NCBI GenBank assembly: GCA_025094145.1 | Contig: JALLLS010000085.1 | Span: 1-64,000 of the forward strand | DNA from: Spinellus fusiger | Taxonomy: Eukaryota > Mucoromycota > Mucoromycetes > Mucorales > Phycomycetaceae | DNA: 64,000 nucleotides | Reading direction: 5' to 3' | Part shown: positions 9,243 through 19,866 of the stretch, in pieces | Numbering within the stretch: position 1 is the stretch's first letter | How the letters are laid out: the number at the start of each line of letters is the position of its first letter | Position numbers and translations under genes: made by a program | The notes under the pieces: model-generated | Told to the model about the DNA's origin: nothing | Database searches by the model: none | The model's input: the letters and a program-made list of their open reading frames with translations, nothing else

Positions 9243-11469
9243 TCTCCTTTCTTTCTTTCTATATTTTTTGTCGAGTAAAATGTTGGCTCTGGTCTTTTTT
9301 ATATATATAATTATATATTTTATCTATGGACACAGCACAACACCTTACAGCATAGCAATGAATCAAAGGACAGTCACTGTAATAGAGAAAAGAAAGGTAT
9401 CTTCTCTCTCTCTACATCTCTCTCTACATCTCTCTTTTGATATACTTGTCATTAAAGGAATAAGAAGAAACGAGAAAGGATTGGGCTTTAGATGGGTTAT
9501 TGGGTGGATTCCTTGGATCTTTAACCCACTCGAAAGAGCAGAAACAGTACTATCCAATGACTCATTTCACTAGTAAAGGACTTGTATATGCATAGAAGGG
9601 ATAGTCACAGATAAAGGAAGGACTAAAACTATATCTTAATTTAAGGTAGCATCTTTTGTTAATATACAGAAACAGAGACCACATAGAATAGCATAACGAT
9701 GAGAAGAAAAAGACGGGTGAAATAGCATACTAAAGTGGTACGTAAGAACACATGTACTATTTCAAACCCCTCATTCTCTCCCTTTCATACCTCATCTTCC
9801 TATAGCTATCACTTTCTGATTCATAAATAGATAAAGACTGATCTTTGAATACTACTCATCCAACACTATTGTATTAGCAGGCCATAAAGGGATAACTATA
9901 GAAATATGGGATAAGAAGATGGGATAAGAAGAGAAACCACTTTCAAATAATAAGAGTATGCAATGAGAGTTGCTTGGGTCGCGCCTTTAGTCCACGAATA
10001 AAGAGTCATCTTTAGGGAATTCAGTAATCGGGTGGAGATGAGGGACACATTGGATACATGGGATAATGTTATGCATTTGTGGACTGTACAGTGCAGAATA
10101 TAAGATTAGAAAAGATATTAATATACTAAATGCATATCTCTGGAGTAGGAGATTTAGAATAAGCTTACAAGACATTGACTGCTTTAGATCAATCTATATT
10201 CTACTTGCACCCCTTTACAGTGCATCGATGCCAAGACCAGAAGGAATGGAGGGAATATAAAAGCCCCCCTCCCCTATTCAACAAGACAAGCAAAACCAAC
10301 CTACAAGGACTGCTTCTACATTACAATGACCTATGAAAATGATTTGATATCTATTGTCTATTCTCAAGACTATCCTATCCTTTAGATATGAGTGGGAGAA
10401 AAGAACAGACTCAATTTATTAGAAAGATAGTATTGGTGAGAAATCTAATGTCTTTGAGATGTCCATGAACTAACAAGAGAAAAGGGCAACTTTCAATTGT
10501 ATCTTTTTTATTTATTTATTTATTTATTTATTATTATTTCTGGAAAAAGGTACTTATAAAAGATAAAGAGAGAGAGAGGGAAATGCTTCTATAATGATCT
10601 ACTTGAAGACTATGACTCCATCTTGGAAGGAATAGATAGCATTCAACCCATAGCTAATCTTCATCATCCTATCCATCTTATTCATTAGTGCACTTTTGAA
10701 CTCTGTTCTATCTCACAATAAACTGTTAGTCTCAGTATGTTAATACTTTCACTCTACAGATTTCACTCTTTGTCTATGTAATGTGTATGTATCTGTGTTT
10801 ATTTATTAAAATCAGTTGTAGGTAGGTGTCTGGAGATTAGACGGAATAGCTATAAATAAAAATAAAAGGGTGGACCAATCAAACAGAGTGTCCAAAATAT
10901 GAGTCGTGAAGAAAGGTCTATAGATATTAAATTAAATAATGAAAATATGTAAGCAAATTAAGGATGCTACTCTCTATTTCTTACTTAATTAAGATGTATT
11001 TCAATCAGGACAGGGTAATTCACTCTTTCTGCATATGCCTATCATTAAATGCTGCCGTGTTTTACCGATCACATTAAAAATAATATCCAAAACTCATTCT
11101 CCAAAGGAATCCTACAAAGAAAAAGGAAAGCAGGTTGTTAATTAAAAACACGTCATTTGTATAAATATATGTATATTACAATTAAACTGCATGTCATTTC
11201 CCAACTCTGACACCTTTGAAAACAATAAAAGGTAAACAAAGAGTGTTCATTTGTTGGGTTGGACTTGTTTCTGAATATTCACCAACAAGTATCACTGTAC
11301 AAACTATTGTATTGCATCGCATCTTACTGGTAAAATGAAAAAGAGAAAGAGAAAAAAAATCTACTTTTTATATTCTTGTTAAATTAGTCTCACAAACAAT
11401 AGTCTATTTGCTTGTATTCTTTTGTGTGTATGTATATGTGTGTGCGTGTGCGCGTGTAAATAGAAAGGA
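9243..11469. other. Intergenic, ~2.2 kb, no gene recognised
   Basis: AT-rich sequence with short unconvincing frames, a TTTA microsatellite near 10508-10535 and GA tracts. A TATA-like AATATAAAAGCCCC at ~10255 with a pyrimidine-rich start region looks like a promoter, but only a 19-codon frame follows at about 10326. Confidence 0.5.
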
Positions 11470-11926
11470 ATGCCTACTGTCTCTCGCCTGTATTGTCTTT
11501 TTCTTTTTGTCTCGCTTGTCCAATGGGCCACTGCTGCTCCTGTTAAGAGAGATGACTACTCTGGTGATGGAACCTACTACTATACTGAACTTGGCTCCTG
11601 TGGTGATTATAGCGATGATTGGGACTATATTGCCGCTGTCAACACTGACCAGATGGAGAATGATGATAACCCTAATGACAATCCCAACTGTGGCCGTATC
11701 ATCAATGTCGAGGGCCCTGATGGAACAGTCCAGGTTGAAGCTGTAAGTGTATCTAGTCAAAATGTAGTCTAGAGAAATGTTTGTTTTGCTTATTCTTATT
11801 GTTTTGCTTTAGGTTGACACTTGTCCAACCTGTGATTGGGGTGATATTGATTTAAGTCCTGCTGCATTCAGTGAAATTGCAGGTCTAAATGAAGGTCGTG
11901 TTCCTATTAGCTGGGAATGGGCTTAA
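11470..11926 (+). CDS. Secreted double-psi beta-barrel (RlpA/barwin-like) protein 1
   Basis: Two exons (11470-11742, 11813-11926) give 128 residues. A signal peptide (MPTVSRLYCLFLFVSLVQ) ends near ATAAPVKR, suggesting a Kex2-type site. The mature part has the fold's landmarks: FSGDGTYY-like YSGDGTYYYTELGSCG, the NCG loop, VDTCPTC, and DLSPAAFSEIA. The cysteines at SCG, NCG and TCPTC fit two disulphides. Such proteins are extracellular, expansin/barwin-like, probably wall- or plant-associated. The mature protein is very acidic (DDYS, YSDDWDY, ENDDNPNDNPN). A paralogue with the same intron position and the same 114-nt second exon lies at 46.27-46.73 kb. Confidence 0.88.
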
Positions 11927-13438
11927 GGGAGAAGGGGTTCTATAGCTTAAAGCCTACAGTCATTTATTTATGTATACTGTCATTTGACGAAACTATTGTC
12001 ATAGGAAATCTCATTCAATCATTCATTGTTTTTTTATTATAAATCTTGCTATCAAACTTTAAGGATCATACATTAACTTTTCATTATGATTTTCTGTTTT
12101 CATTTGAATTTGCATTTTATCTGTCAAAAACAGTGTTTAGACTTATAACCTATTCATCAAAATAGTATTCACTGTTTTTTTTTGTGTCAATGCAGTAAAT
12201 AATAAATCTATAATTTATAGGCATTAGGCTGGACCAATAAATAAACTGAAATCCTCAAGATACTTCTTAATCTCAGACTCAAGATAGCTTTATCAACATA
12301 AGTATTTTACTTGCCTATTGCTATAGCTTCATTAATATAAATGATGTAGACTAAACTAACCCTTCATCCATTGATAAATATGTGTTTTCAAGATAACAAA
12401 TACATGTTTTATAGAAAGAGCACTCGGAAAATTGTATGGCTACTCATAGAATCTTCATCTCATAATGACAAGGAAATTGTCTATACACTCTTCAAGTATT
12501 TTATGTTATTCCAATGCAATGGCTATAATTCTTTCTCTCTCTTTGTTAATATAAATTATCTTTCTACTGTGTAAATAATGTACGGAACTTCTTAATTGAG
12601 CCCAAAGATGCTCAATTGGATTGCGATCCGTATTGACCATTTGAGTAATCTTAGTATCAGAAGTATTGTTTACTACTGATTCGTGGACAACTCTATATCA
12701 AGTCCAAACATTTTTGAATATATGCTTCATCTAGAACGCTCCTATAAGAGTTTAATTTAGTCTTTTCTTTTAGTGAATTTTTATTCATTTGATTCATCTG
12801 ACTAGATGATACATTATGGCTTTAAATAGTTTGCATTATTTTGCATAGATTGTTTAATATCTATCAATCTATTTTTTATTCTTGCTTTTTTCATTAAACA
12901 TAGAACTTCTAGTATGGTTTTTTATTCTTTGAGATAGTTTAATGATATATATATATTTAATATGTTAACAATAGCCATGTATTTCACATTAAGGATAACA
13001 ATCTCAACTTGACTGCTGCTACGGACAGCTGATTTGTGTTGAATACGATTGGAAATAAAGACATCCCTATATTTCATTTCTATTTCAAGAGACCTGATGG
13101 GGTTATGTTGGCAATTGATAGAAGCAGATATTATATTTAATAAGTTAAAAAAAAGGTATTATTTTGATAAATTCATGGTTGGAAGATTAAGAATTTTTAT
13201 GTAGTTTGAACTACAAAAGATCAATGCATGAAAGTAGACACTTGTTTATTTAACTTAACTAAAGCTATTTGAGCTGATTACAACAGCATAAAGAGCTATA
13301 CATACAATTATTAACTTTTATTACATGTATCTCTGGGTGTGTGAATAAATTAATAATGACATGCTTTCAATGGAGATATGTGTAATATAGGGATATAGTA
13401 GCTGATGTTTTCTTTTTCTTTTTCTTTCTTATGAGAAA
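11927..13438. other. Intergenic with a Tc1 relic
   Basis: AT-rich sequence without a gene. The only recognisable content is the Tc1-like fragment at about 12530-12700. Confidence 0.5.
12530..12700 (-). pseudogene. Tc1-like transposase relic (DDE C-terminal motif)
   Basis: The reverse complement around 12600-12660 reads DRNPIEHLWAQLRSSV. This is the conserved S-P-D-L-N-P-I-E-H-L-W block of Tc1/mariner transposases with only slight decay. Flanking frames are broken, and no ends could be defined. Confidence 0.6.
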
Positions 13439-13865
13439 AATTAAGATGAACATATAAAGACTCTAAATAAGAAAGTATAAAAAAATAAAACGTAAAGAAA
13501 TAGATACAAGGAGATAGAAATGCATAAACCCTAGATAGGAGGAAAATGAGTAGAGATGACAGTAAATGACAATGCAGAAATAGACATACAAAAAGGCCAT
13601 AAAGTCAGCAAGGAAAACAAGACACCAAAAATATAACCATCATCCTGTGGCGATTTGAAATCCAACAAGTAATACTTAGAGCAACTCGGACAATCCTGAG
13701 GATATAGCGTCTGTTGCTGAAGGAGTTCTTTGCACTCTATAGAGGCGTTGGCGTTCCTGCTCAACATACTCATCAGCCGTCTTGATACACAAACCACTGA
13801 CTGATGGATCTACCCCAAAGTATTGAGTAGATGTAGCTCAATAGATAACTTTTAACAATTTCAAC
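13439..13865 (-). mobile_element. LINE 3' fragment in copy B (truncated tail)
   Basis: Counterpart of 2830-3255. The family's 3' terminus is missing here because the duplication stops before it. The open frame 13531-13797 is identical to the one in copy A and is not a gene. Confidence 0.7.
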
Positions 13866-13918
13866 ACATATAATGTAACTCGAAGAAAGTAATTTGTATC
13901 TTTTAAATACAAATGTCC

Positions 13919-14170
13919 TTCTTTATATAAGCTTTATCTTGATAATGTTATCACTTTATGAATTGATTAGATAGAGATGTAATACTCTCAGAATATAAGT
14001 AGAAGAGTGTTGATACTATAGAAGATTGTTTTGTTTGTAAGTCACTTAGTAACCATCATCAGTAATTGGTATCTATCACAGTCTGGTATCTTGAGGATTC
14101 TAATGAAGATGTTTGTTGTGTTGGATAATGTATACATTGCAAAATAGTAGTGTTATAAGAAAACAACACT
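13919..14170 (-). repeat. LTR-like direct repeat, downstream unit of copy B
   Basis: Counterpart of 2525-2780, downstream of the copy B triple-HTH gene. It is essentially identical to its copy A equivalent. Confidence 0.55.
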
Positions 14171-14469
14171 ACTGGTAACCTTACTGGCAAACTTACTGGT
14201 GATTTTATAAATACATCTAGTATAATTAATACTATCATTTAGTATTTGATATTTCCCTGTATCAGCACACCACCACTACTATATTTATTGGTGGACTTTA
14301 TATGTCTTGGTCATATACTCTTGTTTATTCATCTATTTTAAAGGATAGTTTTGCTGCTATTGTCAGTAATAAACTAATACTATGACCCCATTTCATACAG
14401 AGAAGTACTATTCAATATTTACATTCATCAATGAATACAGGGGAAACCACAATTCTTTATAAGAGAACT

Positions 14470-15303
14470 TCAAGCTTCATCATTTGTTTGAAGATCAAGT
14501 GTACAGCTGGATTGATCCTGTTCCTGCTTGATTTCTTCATTGTCTGTGATAGATTGAGATTCTACTTGCAAGTTAACCTCAACTTCTTCGGTAATTATGG
14601 GCTTGGTCTCAATGTCAGTTATGGGCTCAAGAGAGACTCTTTCCCTGTATGCCTTCAAGATTCTATAAACAGTTGATTCGCTAATACCAACTACAGCAGC
14701 AATCCTCTTTTGTGTAGGGCCATTGACGGTGTACTCGTGTATAACAGCATTGCGTATGTCTTTATCAATAAGTGTCCTCTTTTTAGGAGGTTTAATACTC
14801 TTTCCAGTACTAAGTGCATGTTTCTTCAATATATTGCAAACAGTCGCTTGGCTAGTACCAACTATAACAGCAATCTTCTCTTGACTGAGGTCATTGACAG
14901 TGTATTCATGTATAACAGTATTGCGTATCTCTTCATTCATAAGTGTCTTCTCTTTACCATGTTTGATATTCTTTCCAGTACTAAGTGCATGTTTCTTCAA
15001 TATATTGCAAACAGTCGCTTGGCTAGTACCAACTATAACAGCAATCTTCTCTTGACTGAGGCCATTGACAGTGTACTCATGTATAACAGTATTGCGTATC
15101 TCTTCAGTATTAATAGTTTGTTTATTAGAGTTTGTTTCCTTGATAGTGGCTGTCTTCTCGATAGTATTTTCCTGCTCAGTAGTGTCTGTTTTTTCTATAG
15201 TGACATTTCTCTCGGTGCTATCTGTTTGTTTGATGATGGCTGTTTCTTTATCAGTGTCTACTTGTTCAATAGCAGTTGTTTCTTCAGTAGGTGAAATAGA
15301 CAT
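14470..15303 (-). CDS. Protein with three tandem Tc1-type HTH modules (copy B)
   Basis: Its 277-residue translation is the same as that of the copy A gene at 1391-2224, including all three 57-residue HTH modules. An in-frame upstream ATG at 15339 exists only because of the 57-bp deletion; I prefer 15303, the start shared with copy A. The deletion removes the TATA-like CTTATTTAAA that lies about 60 bp upstream in copy A, so this copy may be silent or use another start. The intact frame despite that points to a very recent duplication or ongoing conversion. Confidence 0.7.
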   Translation of the reverse strand: MSISPTEETTAIEQVDTDKETAIIKQTDSTERNVTIEKTDTTEQENTIEKTATIKETNSNKQTINTEEIRNTVIHEYTVNGLSQEKIAVIVGTSQATVCNILKKHALSTGKNIKHGKEKTLMNEEIRNTVIHEYTVNDLSQEKIAVIVGTSQATVCNILKKHALSTGKSIKPPKKRTLIDKDIRNAVIHEYTVNGPTQKRIAAVVGISESTVYRILKAYRERVSLEPITDIETKPIITEEVEVNLQVESQSITDNEEIKQEQDQSSCTLDLQTNDEA

Positions 15304-15334
15304 TAGGTGGCGTAAGTAAGGAATTGATAATGTT

Positions 15335-15681
15335 ATCACTATGAATTGATTAGATAGAGATGTAACACTCTCAGAATATAAGTAGAAGAGTGTTTTGTTT
15401 GTAAGTCACTTAGTAAACATCATCAGTACTTGGTATCTATCACAGTCTAGTATCTATCACAGTCTGGTATCTATGCCCCATACTGGCAATGAAGGTATCT
15501 GTCACTTTCTTTGATATTTTACATCACTCTGGCGCTACAATAGATAAATGAACAAATATCAATGCTCGTCTCTTTTCCATACATTTCAAGGGTTTTAGAG
15601 AAGATGTCTACAGTGTTGGATAATACAAACACTATAAAGAAAGAAAGAAAGGGTGCAGTTATAAGAAATTAAAAATACTAA
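15335..15681 (-). repeat. LTR-like direct repeat, upstream unit of copy B (57-bp deletion)
   Basis: Counterpart of 960-1340, lacking the segment that carries the TATA-like box. The junction reads ATTATCAATTCC on the gene strand. Confidence 0.6.
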
Positions 15682-15919
15682 TACAGTGCATTTTATTTCT
15701 TAGTACAATACTAACAGGACATTCAACAAGACGTTTCTTTTCTCCACCAACTCAGAACAACTAGTATTATTTGTATAATGGACATGAACTGCCGATGGAT
15801 TCGATGTAAAAAAATAGACCATAGACTGAAGATGGAATTGTTCTTTTAAGCTACTAATGTATTTCACAAAGTAAATAATACCTATAATCTCATACTATCC
15901 CTCCCTCTATTCTCTCTAT

Positions 15920-16225
15920 AATTCTTGATGAGTTAATACTCTGATTCGTATGACTAGAGGATAAAAACACACTTGCTCATTGGACTAATGCGAGTGAATA
16001 TCAGCTCATACATGTTGTATCTTTTTGTGATTCTTGGTCAGAGTAGAGCTTCAAATGACTCATTAAGAATACATTACCATTCAACTTCTTTACTCTATTA
16101 TAAAATGTGTTCATTGAAACCTGTATGCTCATTTTTCTGCAAAGCTCATCTAGTGTTGAAAGTGAATATTGAACCACTTCATAAGACATATTTTCTCTCT
16201 TTCTCTCTCTCTCTTTCTCTTTTCA
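15920..16225 (-). pseudogene. Tc1-like transposase relic, copy B
   Basis: Inverted counterpart of 415-720, with the same TQVSMNTF-type block (frame ending at 16001) and a GA/CT microsatellite at 16194-16224. Confidence 0.6.
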
Positions 16226-16333
16226 TTAGTAATTCAATTTTCCAACCTGATATTTTTAGTCTTTTAAGTACTCGGGTTTCTATTAGCCATATAATATGAA
16301 AGAGATATGTATGTCATTCATGTTGAAAAAACA

Positions 16334-16647
16334 TTAGTATTAACTCGAATGTTACTATTTACAATTGCTTCTTGAACAACAGGCTGCAATCCAATTCATC
16401 AGCATTTTTATTACTATTATATTGTGTATTTTTTATATGATTATGATTATATATATATACTAGACATTATACTTAGGAAGCAATAGAATAAGAATAAGTA
16501 GGATTTCAGCCAAGAGATCAAATACTTGCTATCATTTCTATAGTATACTGTAGAACAAACATAAGAGTTTGTCGAATAAGGAGGGCTAATCTAATGTCGG
16601 GGTTCATATAATACAGTTTAAGCGATAACAGACAAAAAAATATCTTC
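16334..16647. other. Intergenic, upstream of the kinase gene
   Basis: About 310 bp of AT-rich DNA between copy B and the kinase start; it presumably holds the kinase promoter. No other element was seen. Confidence 0.4.
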
Positions 16648-18218
16648 ATGTTGATGCATTGTTCACTTGCACGAGTTACAGTGAAAAGACTCACCCGCAG
16701 TCTAACGACTACACCATGGACAGTCAAACAAGTGCCTACACATACCACCAAAACAAGTCCTTCTTCTCATGATGTCTTTTTCAAAGCCATGCCTTCTGAT
16801 TCTCCCTACCACTTTTACCAAAACAAGGTCCTTGAGCCGTATATTCATCAGCCCATCAGTGCCAGTACTCTACGACAGTATATCTTTTTTGGACGACAGA
16901 TGAACAGCAAACGACTGGCCAAGTCAGCCAACTGGGTGCGTCATGAGCTCCTGGTGCGACTGGCCCATCGTATTCGCGACTTCCAACAACTGCCTTTCCT
17001 TGTAGGCACCAACCCCCACATTGAGTACGTGTATGGTATCTATTGGGCTGCATTTGAACAGCTCAGAAAAGCCCCCACTATCCACACTATGAATGAAAAC
17101 CATACCTTTTGCGATCTTCTACGCCGTCTCTTGGAAGAAGGCCGTGTGGTAGTGCCTCGAATGGCTCTGGGGGTGACTGAGTGTGCATCCTACTATACGT
17201 CCAACCAACAGGACCTGGACCGGTTTTTCAATCGCATGTTTCGATCTCGTATTTCTCGCCGTGTTCTGAGTGAGCAGCATCTGGCACTGACGGATGCTTG
17301 TGAGAATGACTGGGATGATATGATGTTGGGAGATGGGTATGTGGGGATCATCCATACCCGCTGTTCAGCACGCCACATTATTGAACGTGCTAAGCAATTG
17401 ATTGATACCCAAGCATGCGAAGTATACTATGCCGAATGCTATTCAGGTGTGTGTCCTAAGGATTGGAAGCCCCCTAGTATGACACTTGAAATACAGCCAA
17501 TGCACACAGTCACTACAGCAAAGACAGCAAAGACAGGGCCTTTGAATGAGATTGTGTTTGCCTATGTAAGTGGAGAGGGAAGGTCTGTGCTTGGCTTATT
17601 GTTAAGATACCTGAACAACTAGAACAAATTCTCTATGAGCTATTGAGCAATGCTGTGCGATTTACAATGGCAGCCCATCGTCCTGGCCATTATCCACCCC
17701 TGAGAGTGACCGTCAGTGAAAATGAGGTGGATGTGTTCATTAGAGTGTCAGATCAAGGGGGAGGGGTGTTGAAAACAAGAATGGACCGTCTGTGGTCTTA
17801 CCAGGCCCGTGCTCCAAAGGGTGAGTTTCTTCATTTCAAGCATGTACAAAAGATGCCCTCGAATACCTCTGAGCGTGTGGCCCAGGCCTCCACCAGTGGT
17901 CTTCACATGGGCATGGGATTGCCTTTTAGCCGTGTGTATGCTGAGTACTGGGGAGGAGAGTTACAGGCCATGACGATGGATGGGTATGGGACGGATATCT
18001 ATGTGAGGATCCCACGATTGGGAACTCAGATCGAAAACATTGATGTGGACAAGCATAGCAGCACCAGTAAAATCAGCAATAGCAGTGGTGGTTTGTACGA
18101 TGTGCCTGTGGTGACAGATCATGGGGTTGGAAAAGAAGGCCATGCTACAGAATTACATCCCAAAATGCCACTTGCTGCAGAGGATGGCTGGATGCAAAGT
18201 AATATGGTCCGCGCTTAA
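16648..18218 (+). CDS. Mitochondrial PDK/BCKDK-family protein kinase
   Basis: Two exons (16648-17565, 17607-18218) joined across a 41-nt intron give 509 residues. The basic N-terminus (MLMHCSLARVTVKRLTRSL) suits a mitochondrial presequence. An all-alpha BCDHK N-terminal domain follows (residues ~60-270: RQYIFFGRQM, VRHELLVRLAHRI, IHTRCSARHIIERA). The GHKL ATPase domain has the N-box ELLSNAVRF (~317-325), the G1 box DQGGG (~355-359) and the G2 box GLHMGMG (~404-410). These kinases inactivate pyruvate or branched-chain ketoacid dehydrogenase by phosphorylating E1; which one cannot be told here. The last ~70 residues extend beyond the usual length and are Ser/His-rich. Confidence 0.9.
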
Positions 18219-18364
18219 TAGAAGAAGTGTTTGGTTTGGTTTGGTTTTATTGGTGGTGGATATGTTTAGACTATTTCTATAGTGCTTTTCTTTTATTGTT
18301 CTTTTCTTTTATATATTTATATATAATAATAATAATATAGTAATGAACTAAGCTACTTGCTTAA

Positions 18365-19866
18365 TTATTCCCAAGCTTCATCTAGTCCAATGGGAACAAA
18401 CGCCCAGTCTCCCTTTTGATCCGCGACCAGTTGAGCTGTTTTGATCCAGAAAGAGGGGTGGACAGTAGAACCATAGGCCAATTGACCAAAAGCAAGTGCA
18501 CGGACAGCCTTCACCACATGGGCCTCAGAGGCTCCAATGGCTAGATCAATGGCAGCATACCATGGGTTGCTTGCAGTGGGGTTCTCATTAGGAGAGGTGT
18601 AGGCATACAGCAAGTCATCTCTGAAAACAGGACGGCCTTGGGTAATGAAAAAGGTCATGGCTGCTATCAATTGAGTGCGAAGGATAACAGTGGCCTCAGC
18701 GACAGACAAGATAGATATCATATGACAAACAGCATAAGAGGAGGTCAGAGTGTGGACAAGGAAGAAGTTGATCTTAACCTTGTCTCCTCTTAAACCGACG
18801 GCACCTGTTAATCTAGCACAGAGAGTCAACAGTTCACCAGCACGTTCTTGAATGCCCTCGGGTGTTTCTGTAAGATGTGAGCCAACAATCCCATGCCTTT
18901 GTATTCTTATCCGTCAACAGTAGCAATGCACTTACGTTCAATGACCCATGCATTGGCGTAGTCTTTGATTTTTGCAGCTGTCTTTTCATTATCAATGACT
19001 TTTATAAAGGCCTGCAGACTGTCCGTGCCATCCATAGCAATTATACCATCAAACAGGGGGTCCTTGATTATTTGCTCAAAGATAGCAGCCAATGAGTGAT
19101 GGCTGGGCACTACAGTACGTGTGGTTTCTGTAGGACTTGCACCCAGACCCAGGGAGTTGACCATGTGCTCTGTAAGCTGGTAGATCTTGTTTCTTGCAGT
19201 GGATTGAGCAGAATGAATGGTACTGGATACAGGCACAGGCACAGGAGCATGGCTGGTGAGGGGACCAAAGGTAGGAGTCAAAGTAATCATGTATTTGCCA
19301 GTGCAGGCAGCCATGGCCAGTCCCTCTGCCACCATACCAGGCATATCGTATTCTATGCCATAACTAATATGAATGATGGGATGGAGCACACCACCAAACA
19401 CACGCTGAACAAAATCCCCACTGAAGAACCAGCGACGCACTGTGGCATGGGCACCGTACTTTTGGATTTGAAGTTTGAAGAGATCATGAAAGTCACTATA
19501 TGCAGCGATGTCTCCCAGACGCTCTGTGTAGTTCTCCAATGTTAAATCGCCCCTTGAAGGTATTATTGGGCGTTGGTTGGAAGCTTCTTGATCATAAATG
19601 GCTTTAATACGCTCATTGCTTGCACCTAGTGAGAAGGCAGACAGAACATGGTGGGAGGCATGGCTGGGGGATTACATTAGCCTATGTGCATCAGAATAAG
19701 AATAAACTTACTTGTGGAATCCCATATCATTAAAGAAGATGTGGTGCTTTGCATTGTTATCAATAAGGATTTGTTCTGTAACCTCAAGAGATTTGTTACT
19801 GCCACTAGGAAAGTGCAAAGAGTAGGTGCCTTTGCTGGGAGAAACCTTGGGAAGAAATCCTGACAT
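18365..19866 (-). CDS. Questin-oxidase-like protein (DUF4243)
   Basis: Three exons: 19866-19712, 19663-18936 and 18867-18365, giving 461 residues. Splicing restores FHNHASHHVLSAFSLGAS at the first junction and WVIEQTPEGIQERAGELL at the second, both typical of the questin oxidase/DUF4243 family. Other landmarks are GDLTLENYTERLGD, HPIIHISYGIEYDMPGMVAEGL and GRPVFRDDLLYAY. Characterised members catalyse Baeyer-Villiger-type ring opening in fungal polyketide pathways, but the family is wide and no polyketide cluster is seen here, so the substrate is unknown. It converges on the kinase gene with only 146 bp between the stops. Confidence 0.85.

Larger units (their letters stand above)
13439..16333 (-). 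repeat. Long inverted repeat, copy B
   Basis: Near-identical reverse complement of 308-3255. It ends (low-coordinate side) inside the LINE 3' UTR after AATTAAGATGAACAT. It lacks 57 bp corresponding to 1309-1365 of copy A; the deletion is bounded in A by the microhomology ATCAA. Confidence 0.9.
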
